Part shown: positions 52,172-61,543 of the stretch, piece after piece
How the letters are laid out: each line of letters starts with the position of its first letter
Numbering within the stretch: position 1 is the first letter of the stretch
Source of the DNA: DASXQK01 sp963724385
GTDB taxonomy: Bacteria; Pseudomonadota; Alphaproteobacteria; Dongiales; Dongiaceae
Length of the DNA: 64,000 nt
Assembly (NCBI GenBank): GCA_963724385.1
Contig: CAVRUJ010000001.1
Coordinates: 1,116,001 to 1,180,000 of the forward strand
Direction: 5' to 3'
Notes under the pieces: model-generated
Told to the model about the DNA's origin: nothing
The model's input: only the letters and a program-made list of their open reading frames with translations
Databases searched by the model: none
Made by a program: the position numbers and the translations under genes

Positions 52172-53680
52172 TCATGCTTCCGGGGCGCTGGTGTAGAGAT
52201 TGTCGAGGGCGGTCGCCACGAGCGCCTCGCTCATCTCCGGGGCGCGTTTGGCAAAACTGCAGGCGTCGACCACATGGTCGACGATGAAGCGCGGTTGATA
52301 GCAGGCGAGCGGCGAATGGCGCCGGCCTTGCAGTTCCTCAACCAGCCAGGCGAACACCGCGTCGTCGAAGGGCAGCCGGCGCAACGCCGCCGCCCGGATG
52401 AAGATCTCGCGATAGCGCTCCAGCGACGGGGCGCCTAGCCTGATCTTATAGGGAATGCGGCGCAGGAACGCCGCGTCGGTCAGGTCCTCGGGCGCCAAAT
52501 TCGTGCAGAAGATCACCAGCTCGTCGAAGGGGACCGAGAACGTGGCGCCGCTGTTCAGCTTGAGGTAGTCGATTTTCTCCTCGAGCGGGATCATCCAGCG
52601 GTTCAGCAGGTCCTTCGGGCGCACATATTGCCGGCCGAAATCGTCGATGACGAAGACGCCGCCCACGGCCTTGATATGGAGCGGCGCCTCATAGAAATTC
52701 GTCGACTCGCTGTACCGGAGATCCAGCATGTCGAGGGTGAATTCGCCGCCGGTGATCACCAGCGGGCGCCGGCAGGCGACCCAGCGCCGGTCGAAATCCT
52801 CCCGGCGGATGACCATGTCGGGGGCGTCCTGGGGTCCGGCCCGGCCGATCTCCTCATGGATCTTGGGATCGAAGATCTTGACGATCTGGCCGCTCACCTC
52901 GATGCAGTGGGGAATATAGATTACGTCCGAGAAGACGCGGTTGACCCGGCGCGCGATCGAGCTCTTGCCGTTGCCCGGCGGACCGTAGAGCAGGATCGAA
53001 CGGCCGGCCTTGACCGCGGGCCCGATCCGCTGCTTCAGGTCGTCGGTCAGCACCATGTCGTCGAAGGCGTCGCTCAAGTGCGATCCTTCGATCTGCTCGT
53101 TGCTCAGTTTTTGCATGGCAACGCGATCGCGATAGGCCCGAAGGCTGACGGGCACCGGGCCGATGTACTGGTTGCGGTCGAGAGCATCGCCCACCGCGTT
53201 CCGCCCGGCGCCGGTCAGGGAATATGTGAGGACCGGGATGGCGCCGCGCCGGTTGGAGCCCGTCACCTTGAGGAGCTTGCGCTCGACCGCCTCCTCCACC
53301 AGGTTCACGACCACATTGCCCGGCAGGCAGAGGAGTTCGGCAAGCGCCGGGGTGTTGTCGGCTCCAGCGCGGTGCAGGGCCTTGAGAAGCATGGCGACGA
53401 GGGTCGAGCGCGTGATCTCCGTGTCTTCCGCCGTGGCCGGCATGACCGGCCGGGCGGCAGGCTGCAAAGCGACGATCTGCTCCGGCGTCACGAGCTTCAG
53501 GGCGACCAGGTTCTCGGCGAGCTCGCCGCCGCGCGAGTGCCCGCGCTCGACCGCGCGCTCGACATCGGCGGGCTCCACCATGCCCTTGGCGACGAGAAGT
53601 TCCTCCAGACGCATGAAGCCTTGCTCCGGCTCAGATTGAGACAAGACAACACCCCCCGCTTCCGCGAAGCCGTCGCTCAT
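52172..53680 (-). CDS. MshEN-domain AAA+ ATPase, paralogue 2
   Basis: 502 residues. A 20-residue extension precedes an MshEN-like domain (about 21-75, MRLEELLVAKGMVEPADVER), then a winged-helix-like middle region and an AAA+ core: Walker A GPPGNGKS (233-240), Walker B VFVIDDF (342-348), then FCTNLAPEDLTDAAFLRR (sensor 1, Arg finger). Same domain order and motifs as the 46561 paralogue, with clear but divergent similarity. The AT-rich upstream gap to about 53860 probably holds its promoter. Confidence 0.85.
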   Translation of the reverse strand: MSDGFAEAGGVVLSQSEPEQGFMRLEELLVAKGMVEPADVERAVERGHSRGGELAENLVALKLVTPEQIVALQPAARPVMPATAEDTEITRSTLVAMLLKALHRAGADNTPALAELLCLPGNVVVNLVEEAVERKLLKVTGSNRRGAIPVLTYSLTGAGRNAVGDALDRNQYIGPVPVSLRAYRDRVAMQKLSNEQIEGSHLSDAFDDMVLTDDLKQRIGPAVKAGRSILLYGPPGNGKSSIARRVNRVFSDVIYIPHCIEVSGQIVKIFDPKIHEEIGRAGPQDAPDMVIRREDFDRRWVACRRPLVITGGEFTLDMLDLRYSESTNFYEAPLHIKAVGGVFVIDDFGRQYVRPKDLLNRWMIPLEEKIDYLKLNSGATFSVPFDELVIFCTNLAPEDLTDAAFLRRIPYKIRLGAPSLERYREIFIRAAALRRLPFDDAVFAWLVEELQGRRHSPLACYQPRFIVDHVVDACSFAKRAPEMSEALVATALDNLYTSAPEA

Positions 53681-53860
53681 CTGACAACGCTTAATTGATC
53701 ACACTATTCCGCCGCCTTGAGAAGATTCAAATTCGCCGGCGGCGGATTTCAAAATTCCGCTGAAAACGACGCTTTTCTCGATTGGTTGGGAGGATTATTT
53801 ATGTAATACAATAGGTTATATCCGAACTGCCGCGCCCTTCAAACCTGAGCTGGCGGCCAG

Positions 53861-55261
53861 TCAGGAACCTGCCGGGTGGAATGCGGCCCTTGCGTCCGAC
53901 TCCCTGACTGCGGCCATGCCCGCCCTCGCTTCATCTTGCGCCGAGCGTCGGGCCCTGGCCGCGAAGCTCCAGGCAAGCGGGCTTCTAGGCTTCAGCTCTG
54001 TCCGTTCCGAGGCAAGTCCGCTGGCAATTCCGCCAAGCCCGGCCCGGATCGCGGCTTCCAGCAATGTCAGGCTGAGGGCATCCCGCTGGGCGTGGCTGCC
54101 GCCGAATCGGTGGGCGATGGGCCTGAGGCGCATCAAAACCTCGACCGCCGTTCCGTAGTCGGCGCGGGCGAAGGCAAGGAGCGCGCGGCACAACGGAAGC
54201 CCCACCTCGGCCACGAGCGCGGCGTTGGTGCCGGGCTCGGTGGCCCGTCTTTCCAGCCGGGCGAGCAGTGCCGCGGCCGCGTCGTCCCGGCCGCCGCCGA
54301 TGAAGGCCATCATGGCGTGGGCATCGTTGAAGGCGTAGTAGCCGTCCTCTGCCTTGCCGGCCCAGGCATCGGCCAGTTCCCGCCAGCGCTGGCCGACCGG
54401 TGCTCCGCGCAGGTAGAGACGCCAGAGCAGGGCCGAGGCGTCGACCATCTCCAGGGCGATTTCCGAAGGTCGCGGCCGGATCTGCTTGTCGTAGATGGCA
54501 AGCACCCGATCCCATTCATCGAGGTCGAAATGGTAGAGGGCGAGATGCCACCAGTTGTGAAACGCGAAGCCGTTGTCTTCGGCCCAGTCCTGGCTTCGGC
54601 CGGTGAGCCAGTCGATGCCCTCGTCGAGCCGCGCCTGCATTTCCATGACGTGAGCCACGGCGTGAATCGACCACGGGTCGCGCCGGTTTAGAGCAAGCGC
54701 CTGGCGGCCCCGCTCCTCGGCCCTTGGGTAGTCGCCCATCTCTTCGAGGCCGAAGGCATGCATGCCAAGCACGTAGCCGTAGCCTGGGACGCTCTCGTCC
54801 CAGGCCCAAAGCGTCCGGGCGACGCGGTCGCGCAGCTGGCTCGATTGCCCTAGATAGAAGTCACCGAGGTGCGCGAGCTGGAGGGCGAGGCTGTCGCGCG
54901 GATAGTCGGCCAGGATGGCGCCGTAGAGCTCGACCGCGCGGTCGAACTCGCCGCACGCCCAGGCGCGCGCCGCTGTGATATGGCCGCGCTCACGTTCGTT
55001 CGCCTGATCCCACAGGGCTTCGGCGGCGGCCACGCTTTGCTCGAGCGCGGCTTCGGCGCTCTTATCCGTGGCGCTCAGCATGAGGCCGGCCCGGAAGCAG
55101 TGGCCCAGGACGAAATCGGGATCTTCGGCCAGGGCGGCATCGATGGCGGCCAGGGGGTCGTTGAAGTAGCTGTGAAACAAGTCGATCGCGTCTTCGTAGC
55201 GATCGAGGGCGCGCCGGTTGCCGGTGGAAACCGGAACCCCGCGCCGGTCCTGCAAGGCCAT
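53861..55261 (-). CDS. TTC38-like tetratricopeptide protein
   Basis: 466 residues from ATG 55261 with GGAGAG upstream. TPR-type helical pairs through most of the length (AIDLFHSYFNDPLAAIDAAL, AWACGEFDRAVELYGAILAD, WSIHAVAHVMEMQARLDEGI), together with the conserved HNWWHLALYHFDL motif, match bacterial relatives of human TTC38. Their function is unknown. No signal peptide, so cytoplasmic. Confidence 0.85.
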   Translation of the reverse strand: MALQDRRGVPVSTGNRRALDRYEDAIDLFHSYFNDPLAAIDAALAEDPDFVLGHCFRAGLMLSATDKSAEAALEQSVAAAEALWDQANERERGHITAARAWACGEFDRAVELYGAILADYPRDSLALQLAHLGDFYLGQSSQLRDRVARTLWAWDESVPGYGYVLGMHAFGLEEMGDYPRAEERGRQALALNRRDPWSIHAVAHVMEMQARLDEGIDWLTGRSQDWAEDNGFAFHNWWHLALYHFDLDEWDRVLAIYDKQIRPRPSEIALEMVDASALLWRLYLRGAPVGQRWRELADAWAGKAEDGYYAFNDAHAMMAFIGGGRDDAAAALLARLERRATEPGTNAALVAEVGLPLCRALLAFARADYGTAVEVLMRLRPIAHRFGGSHAQRDALSLTLLEAAIRAGLGGIASGLASERTELKPRSPLAWSFAARARRSAQDEARAGMAAVRESDARAAFHPAGS

Positions 55262-55371
55262 GTTCCACTCTCCTTCCTCGCCGGCGGGGCGGCCCATCGG
55301 GACCCGCCCGTGCATCGGCGATCTTGCGCTACATCAAAGCACCGGTTTTCCCTGCCTGCGATTATTGCAGC

Positions 55372-55569
55372 ATGGAAGAGGTGGACGCCAATGTCGTGGC
55401 GATTGCGAGGGCCATGCTACGCGCCTTCGGCGCGCGCGCCAGTACGGTGATGCGCAAGCGCATCCGGGACCATGAGCGAGCCGGAGAAAAGGAGGGCGCC
55501 GAATTCTGGATTCGCGTCGAACAGGCGATCGATCGCCTGAGGACCGGCGCCAAGTCCAACGAGGGCTGA
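55372..55569 (+). CDS. Small conserved helical protein, 65 residues
   Basis: From ATG 55372 (MEEVDANVVAIARAMLRAFG). The pattern with a helical start, then AEFWIRVEQAIDRLR, matches a family of small conserved alphaproteobacterial proteins of unknown function. A longer start at 55324 would add a cysteine-rich stretch and is less likely. Divergent from the TPR gene. Confidence 0.65.
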   Translation: MEEVDANVVAIARAMLRAFGARASTVMRKRIRDHERAGEKEGAEFWIRVEQAIDRLRTGAKSNEG

Positions 55570-55607
55570 TCTAGGCCTGCCCGCGCGGTCACGTGGCCCT
55601 ATGATTG

Positions 55608-55922
55608 TCAGAACCAGCCGAAGTGGGGCAACTCGATTTCGCCCATGCTGACGGCGACGCTTACGGCGCCCACCGCTACGATGAACAGCAGGATCGGCCA
55701 GAGGAGCCGGCGGCCGATCTTTCCGGCGGAGGAATCGTGGGCGGCGAGCCAATGCTCGACAAAGGATCGAGGCGGGTAGGGTGGCTCCGGTACCAGTCCA
55801 TAGAAGGCCGCGTCGGCATCGTGGCCGGAACCAACGCGCAGCAGCAGCCGCACTGACGCGGCGCCTCGGCGCTCTAGCGCCCGCTCCCAGTGGGCATGAA
55901 GGTTGTCGGTATCCCTCGGCAA
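55608..55922 (-). CDS. Small protein with C-terminal membrane helix, 104 residues
   Basis: TTG start (reads LPRDTDNLHAHWERALERRG, taken as Met). The N-terminal soluble half has VRLLLRVG and the FVEHWLAAHDS motif; the C-terminal helix (about 72-92, LLWPILLFIVAVGAVSVAVS) ends close to the C-terminus. Conserved but uncharacterised. Converges with the 65-residue gene. Confidence 0.65.
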   Translation of the reverse strand: MPRDTDNLHAHWERALERRGAASVRLLLRVGSGHDADAAFYGLVPEPPYPPRSFVEHWLAAHDSSAGKIGRRLLWPILLFIVAVGAVSVAVSMGEIELPHFGWF

Positions 55923-56144
55923 TCCGGTCTCGGCTCCTTGCCTAACACGGCCTCCGGCCTGGATGCCCTCAACAAGGCGCTATCGGCCCCGGCCTGTCAA
56001 GATTGGCCGTCCGGCCAGCCGCGGTCGCCCCAGGCCTTGCCGTTCATCGCCTTTCGCAGGCTCATCCGAAGCATATAGAGCTTCCTGGCCAAGAATTGCT
56101 TAACCGGCAGGCTTCGATGCCGGCGCCGTTCCACCTGCGGCGGC

Positions 56145-56351
56145 CTATTCGAGTTCGATGTCGCCCTCGATGACGAGGTCGAGGGCCGTGCCGCCGAGAG
56201 TAAGCCGGGCCTTGGCCGGGAGTTTTTCGCCGCCCTTCAGGCTTCCCGCCGCCAGCCCCTCGCGCACCGCTTCCTCGATGGCGCGCTGGGCCGTGATGCC
56301 GACCTTCTTCAGGAATTTGCGCAGGCTCATGTTGAGAACATCGTCGTTCAT
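56145..56351 (-). CDS. DUF6494 small protein
   Basis: 68 residues from ATG 56351 with AAGGA 8 nt upstream. The full DUF6494 pattern is visible: MNDDVLNMSLRKFLKKVGIT, AIEEAVREGLAAG, then KLPAKARLTLGG. Function unknown; the family is widespread in alphaproteobacteria and other Proteobacteria. Confidence 0.88.
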   Translation of the reverse strand: MNDDVLNMSLRKFLKKVGITAQRAIEEAVREGLAAGSLKGGEKLPAKARLTLGGTALDLVIEGDIELE

Positions 56352-56541
56352 CCAAAGGTTCCTTTCCACTTGGCCTTGGCCATCCGCTGGCGGGCCGGCC
56401 CCGCGATGGCGCCTCGTAAATCAACGAAGAGCACTTGCCAGGGAGCCAGCCGATTGGGCTATGGTTGATCTATCTCAACCCGCACCTGCCGCTCCATCGG
56501 CAATAATAGCAAGTCGCATCACCCAGATCCGGAGGATCACT

Positions 56542-57795
56542 ATGAATCGGCTCGCAAAACTTGCTCTCGGCGCCGGTTTGGCGCTGACCATGGGAGCGCT
56601 GGCGCCTAGAGCGGCATCGGCGGACGTCCAGCTGAACGCCCTGTTCATGAAACAGGCGGCCTACAGCGAGGACGACATTCGCAATATGACAACCGCCTTC
56701 GAGCAGGCCAACCCTGGGATCAAGGTCAACCTCGAGTTCGTCGCCTACGAAGCGCTCCACGACAAGATCGTCGCCGCCCAGGGCGCCGGGGGGTCGGGCT
56801 ATGACGTCGTGCTCTACGACGTCATCTGGCCGGCGGAGTTCGCCAAGCACGGCTTTGTCTTGGACGTGACCAGCCGAATTCCGGATAGCGAAACCGCCCA
56901 GATCTTCGATGGAGCCTGGTCCACCGTCACCTATGACGGCAAGCGCTGGGGCATGCCCTGGATTCTCGATACCAAGTACCTCTTCTACAACAAGGACATG
57001 CTGAAGCGGGCCGGTATCGCCGCACCGCCCAAGACCTGGGACGAGCTGACCGCTCAGGCCAAGATCCTGAAGGACAAAGGCATCGTTCAATACCCGATCG
57101 TTTGGAGCTGGGCCCAGGCCGAAGCCCTGATCTGCGACTACGCTACCCTGGTCGCGGCCTATAAGGGCACCTTCTTCAATGGCGACAAGCCCGCCTTCGA
57201 TCAGGACGGCGCCTTGAAAGCCATGCAGTACATGAATGACTCCCTGCGGGACGGACTCACCAACCCGAACTCGCGCGAGTACCTGGAAGAGGACGTGCGC
57301 CGGGTGTTTTCCAACGGCGATGCCGCCTTCGCCCTCAACTGGACCTACATGTACAGCATGGCCAACGACCCGAAGGAGAGCAAAGTCGCCGGTCAAGTCG
57401 AACTTGAGCCGGCACCGGGCGTGGCCGGCCTGACCACGGCGTCCGCCGTCAACGGCTCCATGGCTCTTGGCATCCCGTCCAACAGCCAGCATGCGGACGA
57501 AGCCTGGAAGTATATCTCCTACATCACTTCCCAGCCGGTCCAGAACAAGTACGCCCAGCTGAGCCTGCCGATCTGGAAGTCGTCTTATGACGATCCGGCG
57601 GTGGCTAAGGGGCAGGAGAGCCTGATCGCCGCCGCGAAGACCTCGATCGCCATGATGTTCCCGCGGCCGACGACGGTGTCCTATCAGGAGCTGTCGACGA
57701 TCCTGCAGAAGTGGATCCAGAAGGTGCTTCTGGGACAGGTCACGCCCGAGGCGGGGATGCAGCAGGCGGTGGAAGAAGCGTCCAGGTTGCGCTGA
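56542..57795 (+). CDS. Sugar ABC transporter substrate-binding protein (family 1)
   Basis: 417 residues from ATG 56542 (GGAGG 6 nt upstream). A signal peptide of about 30 residues (ALAPRAASA) precedes a type-1 extracellular solute-binding protein with FEQANPGIKVNLEFVAYEAL, a cluster of aromatic residues in WGMPWILDTKYLFYN and the hinge-region PTTVSYQELSTIL. First gene of a six-gene sugar operon. The substrate, judged by the SIS and PfkB enzymes downstream, is probably an amino sugar or other sugar that is isomerised and phosphorylated. Confidence 0.93.
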   Translation: MNRLAKLALGAGLALTMGALAPRAASADVQLNALFMKQAAYSEDDIRNMTTAFEQANPGIKVNLEFVAYEALHDKIVAAQGAGGSGYDVVLYDVIWPAEFAKHGFVLDVTSRIPDSETAQIFDGAWSTVTYDGKRWGMPWILDTKYLFYNKDMLKRAGIAAPPKTWDELTAQAKILKDKGIVQYPIVWSWAQAEALICDYATLVAAYKGTFFNGDKPAFDQDGALKAMQYMNDSLRDGLTNPNSREYLEEDVRRVFSNGDAAFALNWTYMYSMANDPKESKVAGQVELEPAPGVAGLTTASAVNGSMALGIPSNSQHADEAWKYISYITSQPVQNKYAQLSLPIWKSSYDDPAVAKGQESLIAAAKTSIAMMFPRPTTVSYQELSTILQKWIQKVLLGQVTPEAGMQQAVEEASRLR

Positions 57796-57827
57796 CGCCG
57801 GCTAGTCGACGGCGTAGGGGGCCGGCT

Positions 57828-58709
57828 ATGGGGTGGCGGAGCCGTGATCGCCAGGCATGGGTGCTGTTGTTTCCCATGCTGGCGATCATGGTCACCGTGA
57901 CCGGCTACCCGCTTCTCAGTACCATCCGCCTTTCCTTCACCGACGCCAGTCTCGTGGGCAACGCGCCCATGAGCTGGGTCGGGTTGGAAAACTACCTCTA
58001 TGCGCTCACCGATCCGGACTTCCGCGATGCGTTCTTTCGCAGCATCTATTTCGCCTTCGTCTCCGTTGGCGTCGAGGTGGTGCTGGGCGTCCTGGTGGCT
58101 CTCCTGCTCAATCAGGAATTCTTCGGCCGGCACTTCGTGCGAGCCTTGATCGTGCTGCCTTGGGCGCTTCCCACCATCGTCAACGCCATGATGTGGCGGC
58201 TCATCTTCAATCCGGAATTCGGCAGCTGGAACGCACTGCTGACCCAGCTGCACCTGATCGATTCCTACCGGTCCTGGCTCGGCGACCCGGCGACGGTCAT
58301 GAACATGGTGATCCTGGCCGATGTCTGGAAGAACTACCCCCTCGTTACGCTGATCGTGCTGGCCGCGCTCCAGATCATTTCCCCCGAGCTCTACCAGGCA
58401 GCGGCCATCGATGGTGCCGGGCCCTGGCGTCAGTTCTGGAAGATCACCTTTCCCGAGATCCTGGGTCCCCTCAGCGTCGCCCTCATGCTGCGCATGATCG
58501 ACGCCTTCAAGGTCTTCGACATTATTTTCGTCATGACCCGAGGCGGTCCCGCCAACGTCACCAAGACGGTGAGCTTCTACGTCTACCAGGAATCCTTCAG
58601 CTATCTGCGCGCCGGGAGCGGTGCGGCCTATGCGGTCATCGTGGGCCTGATTTGCGGCATTCTGATTGGCCTTTATCTCTTCATGCTGAGACGCCAGGAG
58701 TATTCGTGA
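57828..58709 (+). CDS. Sugar ABC transporter permease (MalF-like)
   Basis: 293 residues from ATG 57828. Six membrane spans; the EAA loop is EAA-like in YQAAAIDGAGPWRQFWKITFPEI, as in carbohydrate MalF/UgpA permeases. It partners the following MalG-type permease. Overlaps the next ATG. Confidence 0.92.
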   Translation: MGWRSRDRQAWVLLFPMLAIMVTVTGYPLLSTIRLSFTDASLVGNAPMSWVGLENYLYALTDPDFRDAFFRSIYFAFVSVGVEVVLGVLVALLLNQEFFGRHFVRALIVLPWALPTIVNAMMWRLIFNPEFGSWNALLTQLHLIDSYRSWLGDPATVMNMVILADVWKNYPLVTLIVLAALQIISPELYQAAAIDGAGPWRQFWKITFPEILGPLSVALMLRMIDAFKVFDIIFVMTRGGPANVTKTVSFYVYQESFSYLRAGSGAAYAVIVGLICGILIGLYLFMLRRQEYS

Positions 58710-59554
58710 TGAGAAGGCGCCGCCCGATCTCCACCCTCCTCATCTATGTCAGCGTCGCTGCGCTCGTGGTCACTACGCTGGCGCCGCTCGTCTGGCTTTT
58801 CATCATGAGCATCAGCAGCACCAAGGACCTGACCACCGTGCCGCTCAACTGGCTGCCGAGCCGGGCTGATTTCTCCAACTACGTCCGCCTGATGTCGCTG
58901 GCGCCCAATTCGATCGGCGAGGAATTCCTTTACGCGCTGCGCAACAGCCTGGCGGCCTCGCTCACGGCGACCGCGATCGCGCTTCTGGCGGGGATTCCCG
59001 CCGCCTACAGCTTCTCGCGCTTTCGCGGGCGCATGGGCCTGCTTTATGCCGTGCTCGGTACCTACATGCTGCCGCCGGTGGCTTTCATTCTGCCCCTCTA
59101 CATGGCGTTCAGCGCGCTCCATCTGCTCAACACCATCGGGGCGCTGGTGATCGTCTATTGCACGATCCTGCTGCCCTTCGTCACCTGGCTGTTGAAGACC
59201 AACTTCGATGCCGTGCCCATCGAGATCGAGCAGGCCGCAAGGCTGGATGGGGCGGGCCTGTTCGGGGTCATCCGCCACGTGACGCTGCCGATCGCGGCCG
59301 CGGCCATGGGCACGGCGGCCCTCTTCGCCATGCTGCTGGCCTGGGACGAGTTTTTTTACGCCCTGCTCTACACCAACGACATCCGGGCCAAGACCCTGCC
59401 GGTCGCCATCGGCGATTTCGCGGCCGGCAGGGCCATCGACTACGGCCTGATCTCGGCCGTGGGCGTGCTGGCCTCGCTCCCGCCGGTCTTCATCGCCTTC
59501 GTCCTGCAGAAGTCGCTGATCGTCGGCTTGGCCCATGGCGGGGTGAAAGGCTGA
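58709..59554 (+). CDS. Sugar ABC transporter permease (MalG-like)
   Basis: 281 residues. Begins at the ATG overlapping the previous stop (TGATG). Six spans; the EAA loop is IEIEQAARLDGAGLFGVIRH. Forms a heterodimer with the MalF-like protein and receives the MalK-type ATPase encoded three genes downstream. Confidence 0.92.
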   Translation: MRRRRPISTLLIYVSVAALVVTTLAPLVWLFIMSISSTKDLTTVPLNWLPSRADFSNYVRLMSLAPNSIGEEFLYALRNSLAASLTATAIALLAGIPAAYSFSRFRGRMGLLYAVLGTYMLPPVAFILPLYMAFSALHLLNTIGALVIVYCTILLPFVTWLLKTNFDAVPIEIEQAARLDGAGLFGVIRHVTLPIAAAAMGTAALFAMLLAWDEFFYALLYTNDIRAKTLPVAIGDFAAGRAIDYGLISAVGVLASLPPVFIAFVLQKSLIVGLAHGGVKG

Positions 59555-59558
59555 GACA

Positions 59559-60572
59559 ATGGCCACGACGGCACCTTCCGGTCTCAAGCTGCTCCAGGGC
59601 GAGCTGGCCCGCCAGCACGGCGATGCACTGGCGTCCTTTGCCGGCAACCAGGCGATGGCCGCCCGCATCGCCGAGAGCCTTCGGCGCAACCGACGGCTCT
59701 TGCTGGTCGGCATGGGCGCGTCCCATTTCGCCAACCGCGCCGCCGAGGCGGCCTATCGTTCGCTTGGCATCGACGCGGCGGCCGTGGTCGCCTCGGAGAT
59801 TCTGGCCGCGCCGCTGCCGAACGGTCAGCGCACCGCGATCCTGGCGTCCCAGTCGGGGGCTTCCGGCGAGATTCTGGACCTTCTCGAGCGTCCGGCCCCA
59901 GGGGAGGAGCGCTTTGGGCTCACCCTCGACGACCAGAGCCAGCTGGGCAAGGCGCTGCCTTGCCTGGTCGGCGCCGGCGGGGTCGAGCGCGCCTTCGCGG
60001 CCACGCGGAGCCTGCTGCTGACCCTGACGCTGCATGGGGCGGTGCTTTCGGCTCTTGGTCTCGATCCCGAGACGATCTTGTCGGTCCTGCGCGTTCCGCC
60101 GCGGGTCGAAAGCGATGCCGCATATGAGCGCCTGGCCGATTGCGCCACGGTCATCCTGAGCGGCCGGCGCGAGCTTCAGGGCGTCGCGGAAGCGGGCGGG
60201 CTGTTTCTCATGGAGCTGGCCCGGATACCGGCCTTCAGCCTGGAAGGTGGCCAGTTCCGCCATGGTCCGCTGGAAGCGCTCTCGCCTGCCGTAGGCATTG
60301 TCCTGTTGCGAAGCGCCAACGAATGGTCCGATTCCGTGCGGCGTCAGGCCGAAAGCTGCATTTCGGCGGGCACGGTGCCGGTCCTATTGGATGCCAGCGG
60401 CCGACCGCCGGTGAAGGGCGCAATCACGATATCATTTCCCACCATGGACGGGTTTGGCGCGGCGCTGGGTCTTTTGCCGTCCTTGCAGCAGCTCCTGCTG
60501 CGGGTGGCACGTCACAGGATACAGCGGGTGGGAGAGCCCTTGCGATCGACCAAAGTGACGGGCCGGGAATGA
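59559..60572 (+). CDS. SIS-domain sugar isomerase (AgaS/GlmS-like)
   Basis: 337 residues with two SIS domains. The first has LLLVGMGASHFANRAAEAAY and ILASQSGASGEILDLLE; the second has ELARIPAFSLEGGQFRHGPLE, the last being the typical catalytic glutamate/histidine zone. Such enzymes isomerise or deaminate phosphorylated amino sugars. Encoded between transporter genes and the PfkB kinase, with an ATGA overlap to the latter. Substrate unknown. Confidence 0.88.
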   Translation: MATTAPSGLKLLQGELARQHGDALASFAGNQAMAARIAESLRRNRRLLLVGMGASHFANRAAEAAYRSLGIDAAAVVASEILAAPLPNGQRTAILASQSGASGEILDLLERPAPGEERFGLTLDDQSQLGKALPCLVGAGGVERAFAATRSLLLTLTLHGAVLSALGLDPETILSVLRVPPRVESDAAYERLADCATVILSGRRELQGVAEAGGLFLMELARIPAFSLEGGQFRHGPLEALSPAVGIVLLRSANEWSDSVRRQAESCISAGTVPVLLDASGRPPVKGAITISFPTMDGFGAALGLLPSLQQLLLRVARHRIQRVGEPLRSTKVTGRE

Positions 60573-61534
60573 CCGAAGCGCTTCGGGGACGCGGGTCCGG
60601 CCGGGACCGAGGCAGGATCTATGTGATCGGCAACGTCAATGTCGACCTGGTCATGGGGCCGATCGCACCCCTGCTCGTGCCGGGCACGGAAAGCATGGTG
60701 GCTCGAACCGAGCTCAGGGTCGGCGGGGCCGCAGGCAATGCGGCCTTTGCCTTGCAGGCCATGGGCACGCCATGCCGCCTCGTCTGCAACATCGGCGACG
60801 ACGTCTTCGGACGCTGGCTCGCGGAGGCCTTCGGGCCAGCCGCCCGGCGTTGGCCCAAATCGGCGCTGCCGACTACGGCCTCGGTCGGCATCACCCATCC
60901 GAACGGCGAGCGGACGTTCCTCACCTCGAAGGGCCATCTCGAGAGCCTCTCTCTGGCCGACGTGGAAGGTCAGCTACCCAAGCGGGCCGGCCCCGGCGAC
61001 GTCGCCTTGCTGCTCGGCGGATTCCTCAGTCCGCCGTTGCTAAGGTCCTACGAGCGCCTGCTCGAACGACTGACGGAAGGCGGCTTCGCCGTGGCCCTCG
61101 ACCCGAGTTGGCCGCCCGGTGGCTGGACGAAGCGGATGCGCCTCAGGGTCGCCGCCTGGCTTCGGGCCTGCGACCATGTCTTGCTGAACGAGGCGGAGAG
61201 CTGCGGCTTGTCGGGGGAGTCCGGGATTGCCGAGGCCGCGGGCTGGATCCAGCGTCGGGCGAAACCGGGTGTGACGGTGGTGGTCAAGCGCGGCCCGCGC
61301 GGGGCCAGCGCCTGGCAGGAAGACAGGACCGCCCATGCGCCGGCGCCCAAGGTGAAGGTGATCGACACGATCGGCGCTGGAGACGTGTTTGACGCAGCTT
61401 ATCTGCGGGCCCGGGTCCTGGGCGCGGACCTCGGAGAGTCTCTTGCCGAGGGAGTGGCATTGGCATCGGCGGTCATCTCCACCTATCCGCGGCGGTACCG
61501 CAAAGTGCGAAGCAGGCGCGGCCAGGGGGACTAG
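60569..61534 (+). CDS. PfkB-family carbohydrate kinase
   Basis: 321 residues. VGGAAGNAAFALQAMG is the first PfkB signature and DTIGAGDVFDAAYL the second, with the catalytic aspartate in GAGD. Phosphorylates a sugar or nucleoside using ATP. The ATG overlaps the SIS stop, so both are coupled and probably act in sequence on the imported sugar. The N-terminus has an Arg-rich stretch before RIYVIGNVNVDL. Confidence 0.9.
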   Translation: MTEALRGRGSGRDRGRIYVIGNVNVDLVMGPIAPLLVPGTESMVARTELRVGGAAGNAAFALQAMGTPCRLVCNIGDDVFGRWLAEAFGPAARRWPKSALPTTASVGITHPNGERTFLTSKGHLESLSLADVEGQLPKRAGPGDVALLLGGFLSPPLLRSYERLLERLTEGGFAVALDPSWPPGGWTKRMRLRVAAWLRACDHVLLNEAESCGLSGESGIAEAAGWIQRRAKPGVTVVVKRGPRGASAWQEDRTAHAPAPKVKVIDTIGAGDVFDAAYLRARVLGADLGESLAEGVALASAVISTYPRRYRKVRSRRGQGD

Positions 61535-61543
61535 CGAGGCAGC

